From Tomocerus qinae (lineage: Eukaryota > Arthropoda > Collembola > Entomobryomorpha > Tomoceridae): a DNA stretch of 64,000 nt. The notes below the pieces were generated by a model. It saw nothing but the letters and a program-made list of their open reading frames with translations, made no database searches and was not told the DNA's origin. Location: assembly GCA_020055645.1 (NCBI GenBank), contig CM034549.1, positions 248,001 to 312,000 of the forward strand, written 5' to 3'. Of the stretch, positions 47,161 to 58,374 are shown piece after piece. The stretch's first letter is position 1; each line of letters begins with the position of its first letter. A program made the translations under genes and the position numbers.

Positions 47161-47563
47161 GAGAGTGGATGGAGTCATTTGTTAGTACGGCGTTAGCCTT
47201 CACTCTCCACTTGATCTATCTACCATCCAGATCTTGATACTACTATTACATTTTATTCCATTTTGACTGATTCACACGCAGAAAGTAGAAAACATCACAA
47301 CTTTCGATTTCTTGACTCAATTTCTAACAATTCTTGCAGTTTTGAAAAATTTATATTACGTATCTTGGTTTCACTGACTTGTTCGATGAAGATGCTAGTC
47401 CACAACTGCCACACGTCTATAGGTCTTGTTCGTTTCTAAGTAATTATAATAGATTTCTAGTAGGATAGTAATGATAATAAAATTGTTGCAGTTGGTAGTG
47501 TGAGTGTGGTCATTTGGCAGTGATGAATTATTTAATTCCTTTAGCTGACAGTCAACATTAGCA

Positions 47564-47945
47564 ATGGCGACAGTTTATCCAATAAAAGTGTTCATAGTAT
47601 TAGCAGTGATAGTGAGTGTCGTGTTCTCAGAGTACCCAAACGATGCCTATTTCCACCAGAATGACTTGGGCACTGCTCCTTACGGTTTCTTTGACCAGTT
47701 CGACTTGGACAATGAGATCATTACTCCGAGCAGACGAGAGAGTTTAGCAGAGCAGTATTTTAACTTATTTCAAACGACGACACAGAATGTGATGATGGAT
47801 GGTGATGGAGAGAATGGAGTTTTGGCCAATCGTTACCAGCAAAACCTCACCGAAATATCAAATGTCTGTCCAAGAGATTCCTGCTTTGCCAGTTATAATC
47901 CAAGCCATAGACGCGCCGTAAACAATCTTGCAGACCTATACAAAG
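47564..47945 (+). CDS. Hemocyanin/phenoloxidase-family protein, exon 1 (secreted)
   Basis: ATG in context AGCAATGG opens a protein whose first about 22 residues (hydrophobic VFIVLAVIVSVVFS, then EYPND) form a signal peptide. The following part matches the all-helical N-terminal domain of arthropod hemocyanins and prophenoloxidases: PRDSCFASYNPSHRRAVNNL then LYKG corresponds to the conserved F...P-HR-AG-L....MG stretch. One N-glycosylation site (NLT) is present. The exon ends AAAG|GTAATC, leaving one base of a Gly codon, which exon 2 completes exactly. Prophenoloxidases normally lack a signal peptide; hemocyanins have one, so a secreted hemocyanin-like protein is favoured. Copper B and the third domain are not in the window. 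Confidence 0.85.
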
Positions 47946-48417
47946 GTAATCAACTTAAATTATATTACATATATTAGTTCCTATTCCAAATCAGGAAAAC
48001 CAATAGTAATAATCACATGGAAAATACCGAAAATTAAAAGACCCCATAAAAACGACCGAGGGAAGAAAATTATAAGTTAAGGATGAAGGAGCCTTTTTTA
48101 ATATTTTTGATTGTGGACAATCAAATACTCCGTATTTCCCCACTCAAAATCAAAAACATTTGTAATGGACATTTCTTGCTTATCTTTTTCTCAAAATAAA
48201 ATTATATTGCTGTCTGTTCAACTCCACTCCTCCTTGCCGTCATAAGTTATAATCAAAGTCTTTTAAATACCTTGTTAACGTATTTAAAGTACTTTGGTTA
48301 TATAACAATGATGTACTATAATATTGCTATTATATTATCAAGGACGAATCTAGAAATTGGATCTAGGGGGTGCTAATTTCTAAAAATGGGTATTGCATAA
48401 ATTAAATAAATTAAGCC

Positions 48418-48830
48418 CTTTAAGGTTGGGATAAGTTGGAGGTTAATACATTGAAATGTCTGTACAAAAATGTCGAGTACGGTTGAATGAAAGTGAAAAG
48501 TGTTAATGGAAATTTAAAGTACGGATCTAGACCTCGGACCCAAGGCTCTTACATTTTCAAAATGTGGCTCGGTGACCGAGAAATTGGCACCGACATTTTC
48601 GCGCGGTTTTTTTTTAATGGCGCGAAAATGTCGGTCCCAATTTCTCGGTCACCAAGCCACATTTTGAAAACGTAAGAGTCTTGGGTCCGAGGTCTAGATC
48701 CGTACTTTAAATATCAAACAAAACCTTTCATTTCAATTCAGCCGTACTCGAGATTTTTGTACAGACATTTCAATGTAAAAGAGTACAACTTATCCCAACC
48801 TTAAAGTATACCTAAGCGAGTCTTTGAACT
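48418..48830. mobile_element. Foldback element 10 in intron 1
   Basis: The left arm (about 48418-48606) and right arm (about 48615-48807) are near-perfect inverse copies with a loop of a few T. Ends are TTTAAGGTTGGGATAAGTTG and CAACTTATCCCAACCTTAAA. In a transcript it would fold into a hairpin of nearly 190 bp. Non-coding. Confidence 0.85.
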
Positions 48831-49339
48831 GAAGTTCACTTGTAGGTTGCAGAAATATATGTTTTAAATTTTATCCCATGAAATTTGTTTTAAATACCAC
48901 AGCTGAAACCCCATCCCCGGCTTTGTTACTACCTCAAAGGAGGTAATTTGGCAGTAGTATAGAATCATTTTTAGCATTGTGTGTGAAAATTGGGTTTCAA
49001 TTTGCAATCCTAATATGTGGTATTTATAGTAGATATTTAAATAACGTATTTTTTGTATTCAAAAGAAACGACTAAAAAATCAAGAGAAACCATGAAAAAT
49101 CAATTATACGTTATTTAAATTTTTTCTTTTGCAGAGATTTTGGAAATAAAATTATTTTAGGAAGAGCGAAAAATAATAGACCCCATAGAAATGACCAAGG
49201 GAAGAAAATATGAGCCTTTTTCAATATTTTTAATTGCGGACAATCAAGTGTGAGTGAGGGTCAAGGATAATTAAAGTGTATAGCAGTACCCTATTTAGAA
49301 GTCGATTTCGAAGGTGGCCATGACGTCATACATTAATAT

Positions 49340-49545
49340 ATGTACATGCAAGGCATAAACACACGAAGCTCGGAAAATTTTGGCTTATTTCTTCTAAAAT
49401 GAGTCAAAAACAGCCTAAAAATAACAAAATCGCGCGAAATGCGAAAACTTTTGGCATTTTGAGAAAAAATTTTCACTTTCTTGGATTTCGCGGGAGGCAT
49501 TTGCCCCCGTGTATATAGGGAAAAAGGTTCGGACAAAAGAGTATA
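49340..49545 (-). repeat. Dispersed repeat R-C copy 2
   Basis: It is the inverse of 46485-46690 in arrangement, with AAAATCGCGCGAAATGCG and CTTGGATTTCGCGGGAGG followed by GCCCCC. Confidence 0.55.
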
Positions 49546-49597
49546 CTTTTACACAACCTGCGGCATTCCAGGCTTCATTCGATTTTTTTCTAATGCA

Positions 49598-49754
49598 TTC
49601 GATTTGTGACGTCACACGGCGACATTTCCTAGTCATTTCCATGGGGCAGAAAAATATTTTTGACAAATTTTTTTAAATTTTTTGACATGCACTTTCACCA
49701 TGGTGATGGCCCATGCAAATGTATAGGAAAGTCGCCGTGTGACGTCACAAATCG
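49598..49754. mobile_element. Palindromic MITE with TGACGTCA ends
   Basis: GATTTGTGACGTCACACGGC at the left pairs with GCCGTGTGACGTCACAAATC at the right; the interior is about 100 bp. The ends are identical over 20 bp. Confidence 0.75.
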
Positions 49755-50366
49755 GTTTACACACACAAAAATTCAGAAGTGCTTGGGAATTCCAAACCTA
49801 TTTTACTTCTACTAGCCTTGACTTTTACATGTATTTCAAAAATGACGGCAGCTGACGTTACTGTCAACATGAATCTATTGGGACGGTGGACGGTCCATGC
49901 AAATTTGTTGTCAAAGATATTTTGACTTTGTTTTGAGGACACCAAAAATGCCTATCAAAATACATGCTAAAACCCCCGACCTGTAACGTAAGATGCTGTC
50001 AAAAATTTTGACTCAAAATCCCACTTTTCATTTCAGTTGACATTGTCCGCGGGTTGATGAGGGTTATCATTTATTGGTTGTAATAATCAAGCTAGAATAG
50101 AATAGAATAGCTAGCAGATTTGACAACTGCACTGAAAACAGATTATTTACATTCACATATACTTTATTGATTGCAGCCTCTATCGAGCACAGCACTACCT
50201 AAATGGTCACTTTAGTGAGTACCAAATCCAATAGAAGACCTATAAACTCAACTATTAGGCTTCTGCCCTGTCGGCATTGATGATTGAGTAATTGTCTGAG
50301 CACTGAGCACCATATTATTATGTCGTATTGCATAGATTGAAATGTTGCATAAATGATTGAATGTAG

Positions 50367-50575
50367 GTCGAAACGATATCCAAAGTTTGATAGAGATGTC
50401 GAGATTTCTGAAGCGACGTCCGGAGATTCATCCTCAAGTGTGGTACGCGTCTATGATGAAAGCCCAACTGACTCAGATGCCAAGTACTCTGTCGATGCAG
50501 AGACCCAACCCCATCTACCTCTTCCCTACCCGATTCTTCCCCGATAGTATCATGAAGCAGAGGAATACCCAACAG
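50367..50575 (+). CDS. Hemocyanin/phenoloxidase-family protein, exon 2
   Basis: It opens with GT, which completes the Gly codon started in exon 1, then reads RNDIQSLIEMSRFLKRR. This aligns with the family stretch after the conserved MG (…V.DL...A.YARDRVNP). The motif QRPNPIYLFPTRFFPDSIM corresponds to the LP.....FPDKFV region that closes the N-terminal domain. The donor is CAG|GTAGTT and the exon ends in phase 0, compatible with exon 3. The part between here and the copper A motif is about a dozen residues shorter than in typical prophenoloxidases, so a small exon may be missing or the linker is simply short. Confidence 0.82.
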
Positions 50576-51553
50576 GTAGTTAACATTATTATTTATTATT
50601 GTTTGTCATTTATTTATTTTTAAGGGACACGTGTATAGATAAAGACTTGGAACAATAAAATCTCTGAAAACAATATTAATGAATATTATTCAAAGTTAGG
50701 AATTCAAAAAGTACACCTCCATGATCTCCATTCCTTGCCCTATCAAACTACATTTGAAATTAAATCATGTCAAATGCATGTAAAAAAGTAGCGGAAATAG
50801 TGATATTTTGGGACTTTGCATAACGTTTTGTCACGAAATTATCAGATCACCTTTAACCAGAGTATAAACACGGCATGCCGTAAATTATTTTCAAATGTCG
50901 CATAGGCGTAAATGCGTAAAATACATAATACACGGCATAAGCAGTTTAATAGTAGTATTCAACTAATGGAAGAACAAAAATATAATTTCGAACATTTTAT
51001 AATAAATGACAACTTTCAACAGTTATAAAATGAGTTTTCACTTTTCAAAGCTTTTCAGCCACTATAAATGGCATATAATGATGTAAATAGACAATATTGG
51101 TGACTAAAAGCACTTTTAGCGTGTTATTTCTCACTTTCCACATAAATGCTTGTATAAAAACAGCTAAAAACGTAAAAAATTATTTATGGCATTTACAACA
51201 TGCTGTCAAATACCAAATGCCGTAAATTCAATTTACGGCACACTCGACACCTTCCCTTTAACCTACATTCCTATAAAGCAGCTCCGCTACTTAATAATCA
51301 TATTTTTACAGTATGGTTAATATTGTTTTTACAGTATGTTTAATATTATTTTTACAGTATGTTTAATATTATTTTTATCGTCTTCTTTTTATAGATGATA
51401 CTATGGGTTATATTGAAAGTGAGTGTAAAACAAAGGAATTTGGCAGTTCGTACAAAGGCTTTGGCAGTTAGGCCAAAAAGGAATTTGGCATTAAATTAAA
51501 GAATTAGTATTATAAGAAAGGAAAGTGGCTGTTTTTGTGTACAAGTATTGGCA

Positions 51554-52055
51554 GTTTTTAGCTCGCCTGAATAAGGCAGCTTATAGAACCGTACAGTCCG
51601 TCCGTCCGTTAGTGAACACAATAACTTTCGAACGCATTAATAGATTTTGACTAAACTTGGCGAAAGCAATGCCTATTGACCACTGACGATCCCTTTTGAT
51701 TTTGGGGCAAATCGGTCCATTGGTTGCTGAGATACCGCGCTCTCATTTTGTTTCGTTTTGATAATCAAAGTAGAAAATGGGTATTAAAAAGTTCAATTGC
51801 GTTTCCTATAAATTGTTTGGCGAAAATATTTCACTCCGCTCCCACCAAATTTAAGATTTATTTTGAAAATTTTAAAACTTATTTTAAAACTTTTTGATTT
51901 TGATTGTCAATTATAATCAATATTGATCTAATTTGAATTACTGTAGATTTTAGTAATCAGTAATCAAAATAGACCTATTTCTACTATCATTTTACCAAAA
52001 ATGTGCACATGGTCGCCTTTAGTCAGGCGAGCTTCTGTTACGGCTTGCTGTAGGT
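51554..52055 (+). mobile_element. Helentron-like non-autonomous element 1 (GTCY type)
   Basis: It starts TTTTAGCTCGCCTGAATAAG, then GTCCGTCCGTCCGTTAG and AACTTTCGAACGCATT. It ends TCAGGCGAGCTTCTGTTACG. AGCTCGCCTGA and TCAGGCGAGCT form subterminal inverted repeats. The same layout with a larger core is at 58932-59865. The combination is like DINE-1/mini-me type elements; assignment to that class is an inference. Confidence 0.55.
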
Positions 52056-52304
52056 TTTTATGATTTTTCAGCAGTAGTAAACCAAGGAAAGTGTACATTA
52101 AAATAAAATAAAGACAACATGTAGTCAAGTGGCTCGAGTGGTGTTTTCGACATAATAATTCTTCACATAAAAGATGTATTCAAACATTTTCCACAGGTTA
52201 TGGTTAATGTCATATATTCTTGCCATAACTTTTTAATGACGATCAATTATCATTGGTGGTGTTACACAACTTCCACAACTAAGTTTGGCTATAAAAGACA
52301 GTAC

Positions 52305-52535
52305 CGTATTTAGAAGTCGATTTCGGAGGGGGCAATGATATGATAGGACAAAATATATTAGGCATATTCGCGCGAAGCGCGAAAAATTTTGGCTTATTTT
52401 ACCTAAATTGAGGCAAAAATAACCTAAAAATCACATAAAATTGCGCGAAGCGCGAAATTTTTTGGTATTTCGAGAAAAAATTTCCCTTTTTGCCTTTTGC
52501 CCCCAATGCCCCCCCTCAATACAGCCTTGATAAAA
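52305..52535 (-). repeat. Dispersed repeat R-C copy 3
   Basis: It has two hairpin cores, CGCGCGAAGCGCGAA (about 52369) and GCGCGAAGCGCGAA (about 52443). It ends with CCCCCCTCAATACAGCCTTG, the inverse of the start of copy 1. Confidence 0.65.
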
Positions 52536-52857
52536 GACGATGTCGAATGTACTGGCCAAGTCAAGAGCCGAGAGATCAGAGTTAATCTGTCTCTGATAGT
52601 GGTTATTTTCGGAATTAATTCACCCTGTTCAAAATAGTTGACCCCCTCCGGGTCAGCTATTATATTTTTAAGTTAACAAATGCCTTCAAGCATTAGTTGA
52701 CCCTCCTCGAAATATAATAATTGAGACTCTTCGTTTTTGTTGATTAAATGACGTTACATGACGTTCATAGTGCATATTTTCTGTGACATTTGACCTTTTG
52801 ACACGTGTGACTTGACCTTGACATGGCTTAACGAATAACCTTTTCGACAGAGCTATC

Positions 52858-54150
52858 TCATGATTAAAGACCGGAAAAGCAGGCACAATAAATCTTAGAA
52901 TAAGCAGGCAAAAAAGACCTTAAAATAGTAAAATAAGCACTAAAAACATTAAAATATGAAAATAAAAAAATCAGGTCCCCCAAAGAGACTGCTACATTCA
53001 TATATTCATATTCATATTCGTATTTATTTGAGTGCCAGAAAGTTCAAATCTTGAAGATCTTGACATGAAGATTAGAATAAGTTGTTTAAGATTTCTGCGT
53101 ACTTTCTTCAAATATGGCACAGATTCGAGAGAAACAGCAAGTATCGAGGGTTGGTTTCCTGCTGAGAACTCGAAGGTCACAATAGATTCAAAGTATCTAA
53201 AGCTTTTCCAATTGTTTTCACACTAATAAATGGGGCTTAGAAATCTCTTCTTCATACAACCGGTCTACAGTCACATTTTGCAATATACCTCCTAGCTGCA
53301 TTTGTAACATGTTTTACAACTTCCAAACCTTGAAATGTTTAATGAAACTAAAGCTATGCTTAAATTCATTATTCATTTTCAAGTTGCACTTTTGAAAACG
53401 AACTGGACAACAATTGTTGACGTTCAGGTTCAGGCTTTATGGTTGAATTTTTTGACACTTATTTTAAACTTTTCACTTGCTTCATACTGTTGTAAACCGT
53501 GTAGCTTTTTCTTTTCATAATTTGCTTCGCAATGATATGATTTAAAAAAGTTAAAACACTAGTGAGAATGAAATTTTAGCCAATTATTAATTTCAAATTT
53601 ACTCACTTATCTCAAAATGTAATAAATTTCTCCCATTCAATTTTTTAGTGATTTGGGTTTTTAGACATTTTATCTATTCCTTTCAAAAACTAGTGCAGTT
53701 GCTTTTTTGTTTCAGCATTTTGAAACGCTTTCCCTACAGTAATTTAGAAAATAATCAACCCTGTGGTCAAAATTGAATGGAAAATTGGCGCTCGAATACC
53801 ATAATTTAAACAACACTTTAAAATTCAAACATAGCATTTTATTTGCCAATGCAGCTACTATTGAGTATAAACAAAAATATTGTGATGTATAAGGTAAAAA
53901 TCTACATTCATTTTGAAATTACTCCTTGAAATACCAAAATAAGCAATTATAAGCTCTAAAAAGCAGAAATAGGCGCTATTGATAAATGCCTAGGCATAAG
54001 CAATAAAAACGCAAAATAGGCAAAAATAAGCACTATAGGACTGAAAATTTGAACTTCTTAGGATGTGATTCGTCAAGATCTGAGTTATCAGAAGGATTGG
54101 GATTAAGGTATAGAAGTTTTTGCCTGCTTTTCCGGTCTTTACTCATGATG
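52858..54150. mobile_element. TIR element of ~1.3 kb in intron 2
   Basis: TCATGATTAAAGACCGG then AAAAGCAGGCA at the left is inverted at the right (TGCCTGCTTTTCCGG then TCTTTACTCATGA). The inverted match continues weakly outward to TTTTCGACA on both sides. AAATAAGCAC-type motifs recur near both ends. The interior shows no transposase. TSD not resolved. Confidence 0.6.
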
Positions 54151-54339
54151 TTCTACAATGTCGAAAACTAAAGTTACTCCAATTTTTAATTTTTGGACCA
54201 CACCCACAGGTGTGTCTGATTTTGTTCATTATCGAACTCGACCTTGCTTTTCATCCTTACATCACGTACAATAAGCTTGAGTTGATTATCTCAAACTGTT
54301 TTTGAGTTACGGACAGATCAGGCATTCCTATAAGAGATA

Positions 54340-55250
54340 GATTATTTTATTGCGTTTCCAGCGGGCTGTAGCCCATCACACAAAAGTCCAAAGATACATA
54401 CGTTATTACAAGACTTAATCCCAAAATATATTTAGAGTATTACCAATTAAGTAATCATTACATTTCAATTGTTAATAAGATTGCGTTTGGAATACAATAG
54501 TCAAATAACCAGGTTAAATTTACATATTCTAGACAATATTATAATTATTATAGTCTTAAGTGAATTTATAACTAGTAGAGCGAGCGAAGGCACATCAAAG
54601 TTACTCATTTACTAACCAAGATCGTAATCTTAAGGAGTTTGAGATATAATTATATAGATCAAGCAGTTGTTCTTTAGATTCAATGTTGAACAGCTCATGG
54701 TAGTTGTCACGAGTTAAATTTAAGCCTCTCAGCTTAAGATAGCATGATCTGTTCGGGCAGTACATTTTACAACTAATTAGAAAATGGAATAAATCCTCAT
54801 TTTCATTAGATGGGTTATAACACACACTACATAAATTACCCTCCTCCAGAGAATACTTTATGCCATGAATGACAAAACCCCTAGAAAATTTACAGTATAA
54901 CCTTAACCTGCATATCACCCTAATTTTATTAAGTGAGACATTAAAAGTAAGATATTTTTGTAAGCCATTTTCTCTAATTAATTTTTTATAGTACAAACAG
55001 TAGGAAGAATCATTTAACCTACCTTCATCCTCCTGTTTACTTACATCTATGGATCTAGTGCAAATGTCAGAAACCTTTTTACTAAGATAGTTAGCGGATT
55101 GCATCTTCCAAACTTAAAACCCAACCTCTCCAATTTGGTGCGTACTTTAGTGCACCAATTGAGTTGAGTGGTTGAACCTCTCTGAGAGTTTTTGGTTTGC
55201 ATCCAGCTCGAATAACTTTTTGTAACAAATTTTCGGCAAACGACCATCAT
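54340..55250 (-). pseudogene. LINE ORF2 C-terminal fragment, frameshifted
   Basis: On the - strand, 55250-55047 encodes KVRTKLERLGF and, after a frameshift near 55110, 55104-54601 continues with LYYKKLIRENGLQKYLTFN and a CSVC...HFLISC stretch (C-x2-C-x11-H-x4-C). This is the zinc-knuckle tail seen after the reverse transcriptase in many invertebrate LINEs. A stop after SWLVNE is followed by a 3' UTR reaching to about 54340. There is no RT domain, so the copy is 5'-truncated. It lies antisense in intron 2 and differs in type from the LINEs at 37590 and 62453. Confidence 0.78.
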
Positions 55251-55442
55251 CCATACATAATAATTTAAATAGATACCCCAAAGTAAGGTTAATGACTTTA
55301 CATTTTGTGTTTACACGGTTTGTCTCAAGTCTAATAACATAGTTCTATAATAGTACTAATAACTAATAGTAGGCATTCCTATAAAGCAGTGTTGCACATC
55401 ACTTAATAATACTTTAAAGACTATATAATTTATATTATATAG

Positions 55443-55633
55443 GGTTGTGCCATTCTGGATGAGCGTGTCGGGGCGGACAACGGGATGGAGAACAGGCTGT
55501 GGTATTTCCGAGAAGACGTACTTCTAAATGCCCATCATTGGGTGTGGCATCTTTTATACCCTCTAAACGCCACAGAACTCATCGACCGACGTGGAGAAGC
55601 CTTTTACTTCTTTCATCACGAAATGACTGCCAG
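55443..55633 (+). CDS. Hemocyanin/phenoloxidase-family protein, exon 3 (copper A site)
   Basis: It reads in phase 0 from the ATATAG acceptor. NRLWYFREDVLLNAHHWVWH aligns with the YFREDxGxNxHHWHWH signature of the middle domain. Copper A ligands are the second His of AHHW (55536-55538), the His four residues later (55548-55550), and the His of YFFHHE (55614-55616), which sits after DRRGEAF as in family members. All three are present, so copper binding is likely. An N-glycosylation site (NAT) lies between. The donor is CCAG|GTGAGT, phase 2. No later exon was found up to position 64000, so intron 3 exceeds 8.3 kb or the gene is interrupted. Confidence 0.9.
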
Positions 55634-55889
55634 GTGAGTTTTAATTAAGTTGGGCGAGCTGGGAATGTTCACATAATTTAAGGCTGCAGTTTGCCGTTGG
55701 TTGCTAACTAATTAAATATAATTTCTAAAATTTATCCCCGAAATTGCGTTAATATTGGCGAGAGCGATTGTGGCTATTCCACTACCTCAAGGGGAAGTAA
55801 AAAGTAAAGATGGGTATCGTAATTTCCGCGAATCCAGGCTCCCTTAAAATAAAGATATTTAAATCCGATAGACTTCTTTGGCAGCGCAA

Positions 55890-56190
55890 TTGGTAAGCTC
55901 CCGAAGGATAAGCCCAATTTTTATGGGACTTACATTTTTGGAATCCTGGACTATCGAGGAACACACGAGGGCGGATGGATTTTTGATACCGTTGTTTAAT
56001 TGGTGCAAAAAAATCAACATTGTGTAAAAACTAAAACTGATTCACTTTTTTTTGGAATTTGATTTTTTAAAGCATTTAAAGCAACGATATCAAAAATCCA
56101 TCCGCCCTCGTGTGTTCCTCGATAGTCCAGGATTCCAAAAATGTAAGTCCCATAAAAATAGGGCTTATCCTTCGGGAGGAATAAATCCAA
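55890..56190. repeat. Palindrome shared with the centre of foldback 3
   Basis: CCCGAAGGATAAG, GGACTATCGAGGAACACACG and GGCGGATGGATTTTTGATA return inverted about 150-250 bp later. The same palindrome forms the centre of the element at 1753-4063. It lies in intron 3. Confidence 0.75.
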
Positions 56191-56228
56191 AAGTAAAAAT
56201 ATTTTTTAACACGCATTTAGATTCCCCC

Positions 56229-56525
56229 GTCAGGCCTATGCTAAAGTGAAAACAACGCATGTGAGGCTGTCACAACGTCCTGCCCTGTGAGTCTGAGAAA
56301 CTCATTTTGGATCAGTGTACAAAATACCATTTACCACTTACCAGTGGTAAGTGGCAAGGACGTATTTAGGAGGGTACTAGGGTTTTTAAGCACCCCCTAA
56401 ATTTCCCAAAAACACACTAGATAATTCTCAAAAATTGATAAAAAGTAGTTTTATACATAAGAAAAATCTGCTGGAATGTTTAAGCACCCCCTTAATTTGA
56501 TTTCTGGATACGCCAGTAGTATATG
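56229..56525. repeat. Dispersed repeat R-B, second copy
   Basis: It is nearly the same as 29133-29400. The sequence at 56227-56235, CCGTCAGGC, matches the 9-bp target of foldback 8 with one difference, so this is the unoccupied relative of that site. Confidence 0.75.
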
Positions 56526-56689
56526 GTTTTTAATGGTATTTAACATTAAATACCACTACCTTAAAAGTAGTGGTTAGTGGTATAAATGGTAAAAAATAGT
56601 TTCATTTAAATTTCGTGTTTAAATTTTGAATAAAATTCGGTGCCAAAGTACGAAATAGCTAAAAAAAACCCTAAAAAGTGGTACATTTT

Positions 56690-58066
56690 GTACATTGGAT
56701 AATAATGTCGGATTTTAAAATGCATTTATTCCTGTTACGTAGTATTCTCATTACCAATAATCACAGTTACATTCACATCTCAATGCAAATACCGAGTACT
56801 GAGAACAATTCCAGGGATAGAAAATATATTAGGCTTGAGGGTACTTACAGGGATCGTAACAAACAATGAGGAAAATTTCAGGGGTGGATAAAAATTAGCA
56901 TTGAGTGCGATTCCAGCCATCGAAAATGTCAAATTGTAATGGGCATGCATATCTATAATGCTCATTACTACTATACTAATACAAACATTTACGCTTTGCT
57001 GGCTCGTGTTTCACTAACTACAAGGATACTAACTATGGCGGCAGCCCCCAATAAAAAATAAAATTATATTATTAATATATTATTAATAATTTTGCGGAAA
57101 CAAATTAATAAAGATCAAATAACATATTTTAAAATGGATAAATATTTCGGAAATGACAACTTTACTCGAGTACTGTACATTGTCGTGCGCTGTATTGCTG
57201 GTATTGTAACCTACATAAATCATTTTGAAATATTCACAATCTGGTTTAAACTTTTGTAGTTCGTAGTTTTATGATGGTTATAACCAGTTATATCAAGAGT
57301 AAGGGCGTACAGGTCTGTCTAGTGGTCTAAACAGCCGCTTCTCAGGCTGATATCTGGAGTTCGAATCTCTGGAGCGCCTCAGGTCTATAAGGTAGTAGTC
57401 TGGAGCTGGGAGAAGCTGTCATTGCCGTACATTCGTTATTAGCATAGATTTGCCTATCTTAGTGACAATTATGATTATCTATCAATGCCCTGTCTGTAGT
57501 GTATGGATTGTTCTGTTGGTCTGTATACGTGCTACGAGTTCTACCTAGCACAAGTCTGGACAATGGGATGCACATGAGGTGATAAGGTGGGTTGAAGTAG
57601 ACTGCCTTTGAAGTGATTTGCCTGCGGTCACTGGTGGTCGGCTTACATGTCCCGGTCCCTCTCTGCCTGCTCACCAGATCGAGTTGCGGGACAGTGTTGA
57701 GTCGTTCCGTCTCATGGTTCAGCACTCTTCACTAAGTCTCTTCGTGTAAGTCTGTACACTTAGTAAAGTTGTTCCGGGAGTCACTGCAAGTAAGCCCTCG
57801 CGGCTTGAGCGGTAGCATAGCTCTACTAATCAATAGTAGTAGCCGTGCTCTCCCCCTAACACACACACACACAGTTATATCAAGAAAAATAAAAAAATAA
57901 AAATATATAACAGGTAAAAACCTGGAAAAATATACGGTGAGAGTACCAGAAAAACTCGAAAACAAGGCATTATTTAGATACCAAGATATAAATCAAACTC
58001 GTATTTTAAAATTTTCTTCAAAAAATCTCCCCGTGTGTTTACCGCTAATTTCCTTGCAACAACCCT
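56690..58066. mobile_element. Family L, copy 2, left arm (interrupted by a SINE-like insertion)
   Basis: It is colinear with 61565-62345 and is the inverse of about 8690-9590: ATTCCTGTTACGTAGTATTC, AATGCAAATACCGAGTACTG, GATAAATATTTCGG and ACCTGGAAAAATATACGG are in the same order. A 573-bp insertion with a duplication splits it at 57299-57871. Confidence 0.75.
57285..57885 (+). mobile_element. tRNA-derived SINE-like insertion with 14-bp TSD
   Basis: CAGTTATATCAAGA is present on both sides (57285-57298, 57872-57885). The same site is unoccupied in the family L copies at about 62185 and 8855. The 5' part carries pol III promoter-like boxes: TAGTGGTCTAAACAG (A box) and GGAGTTCGAATCTC (B box), spaced as in a tRNA. 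The 3' end is an (AC)n tail. A long duplication with a simple-repeat tail indicates LINE-mediated insertion. At 573 bp it is long for a SINE; the middle (about 57420-57780) has no counterpart I recognise. Confidence 0.7.
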
Positions 58067-58374
58067 ACAACTTGCCTAAAATACTAGATACACACTAGTA
58101 TCAATATCAACTAGACTAGATATTAAATTCCTGGAAATTTAAACATTGAAATGAGATGATCCTACATTTAAAGGGAAACAAACTTTTCAGTATAAATAGC
58201 AGAAAATTCTAATTTCACAGTTACTTTGTACATTATGGCGAATTTTTAAAGCAACAATTACTGACATAGCCAAATATATTTTACCGTTAAAAGTTGTTAA
58301 TGCGGAAAGGTTTATACTCTTAATTGTTGCTTACTTACAATGGATACGACAATTTAACCTGGTTTTGATTTTTA

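Larger units (their letters stand above)
47946..50366 (+). other. Intron 1 of the hemocyanin-family gene
   Basis: 2.42 kb with a GTAATC donor and ATGTAG acceptor. It holds a palindromic foldback (48418-48830), repeat R-C (49340-49545), a TGACGTCA palindrome (49598-49754) and a direct repeat pair (about 48015-48125 and 49165-49250, sharing GACCCCATA and GGACAATCAA). Confidence 0.75.
50576..55442 (+). other. Intron 2 of the hemocyanin-family gene
   Basis: 4.87 kb, GTAGTT to ATATAG. It contains a Helentron-like non-autonomous element (51554-52055), repeat R-C (52305-52530), a TIR element (52858-54150) and a reversed LINE fragment (54340-55250). A short ~24-bp tandem repeat (TTTTTACAGTATGTTTAATA) lies at 51300-51380. 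I see no additional exon that I can support. Confidence 0.7.

Noticed and set aside
50353..50547. 64-codon frame overlapping hemocyanin exon 2
   Set aside because: It is a different frame from the one that continues exon 1 and matches the protein family. Only the other frame fits splice phase and homology.
57299..57390. A functional tRNA gene
   Set aside because: A and B boxes are present, but the segment lies inside a TSD-flanked insertion with an AC tail and lacks a clean cloverleaf acceptor stem. A SINE head is the better reading.
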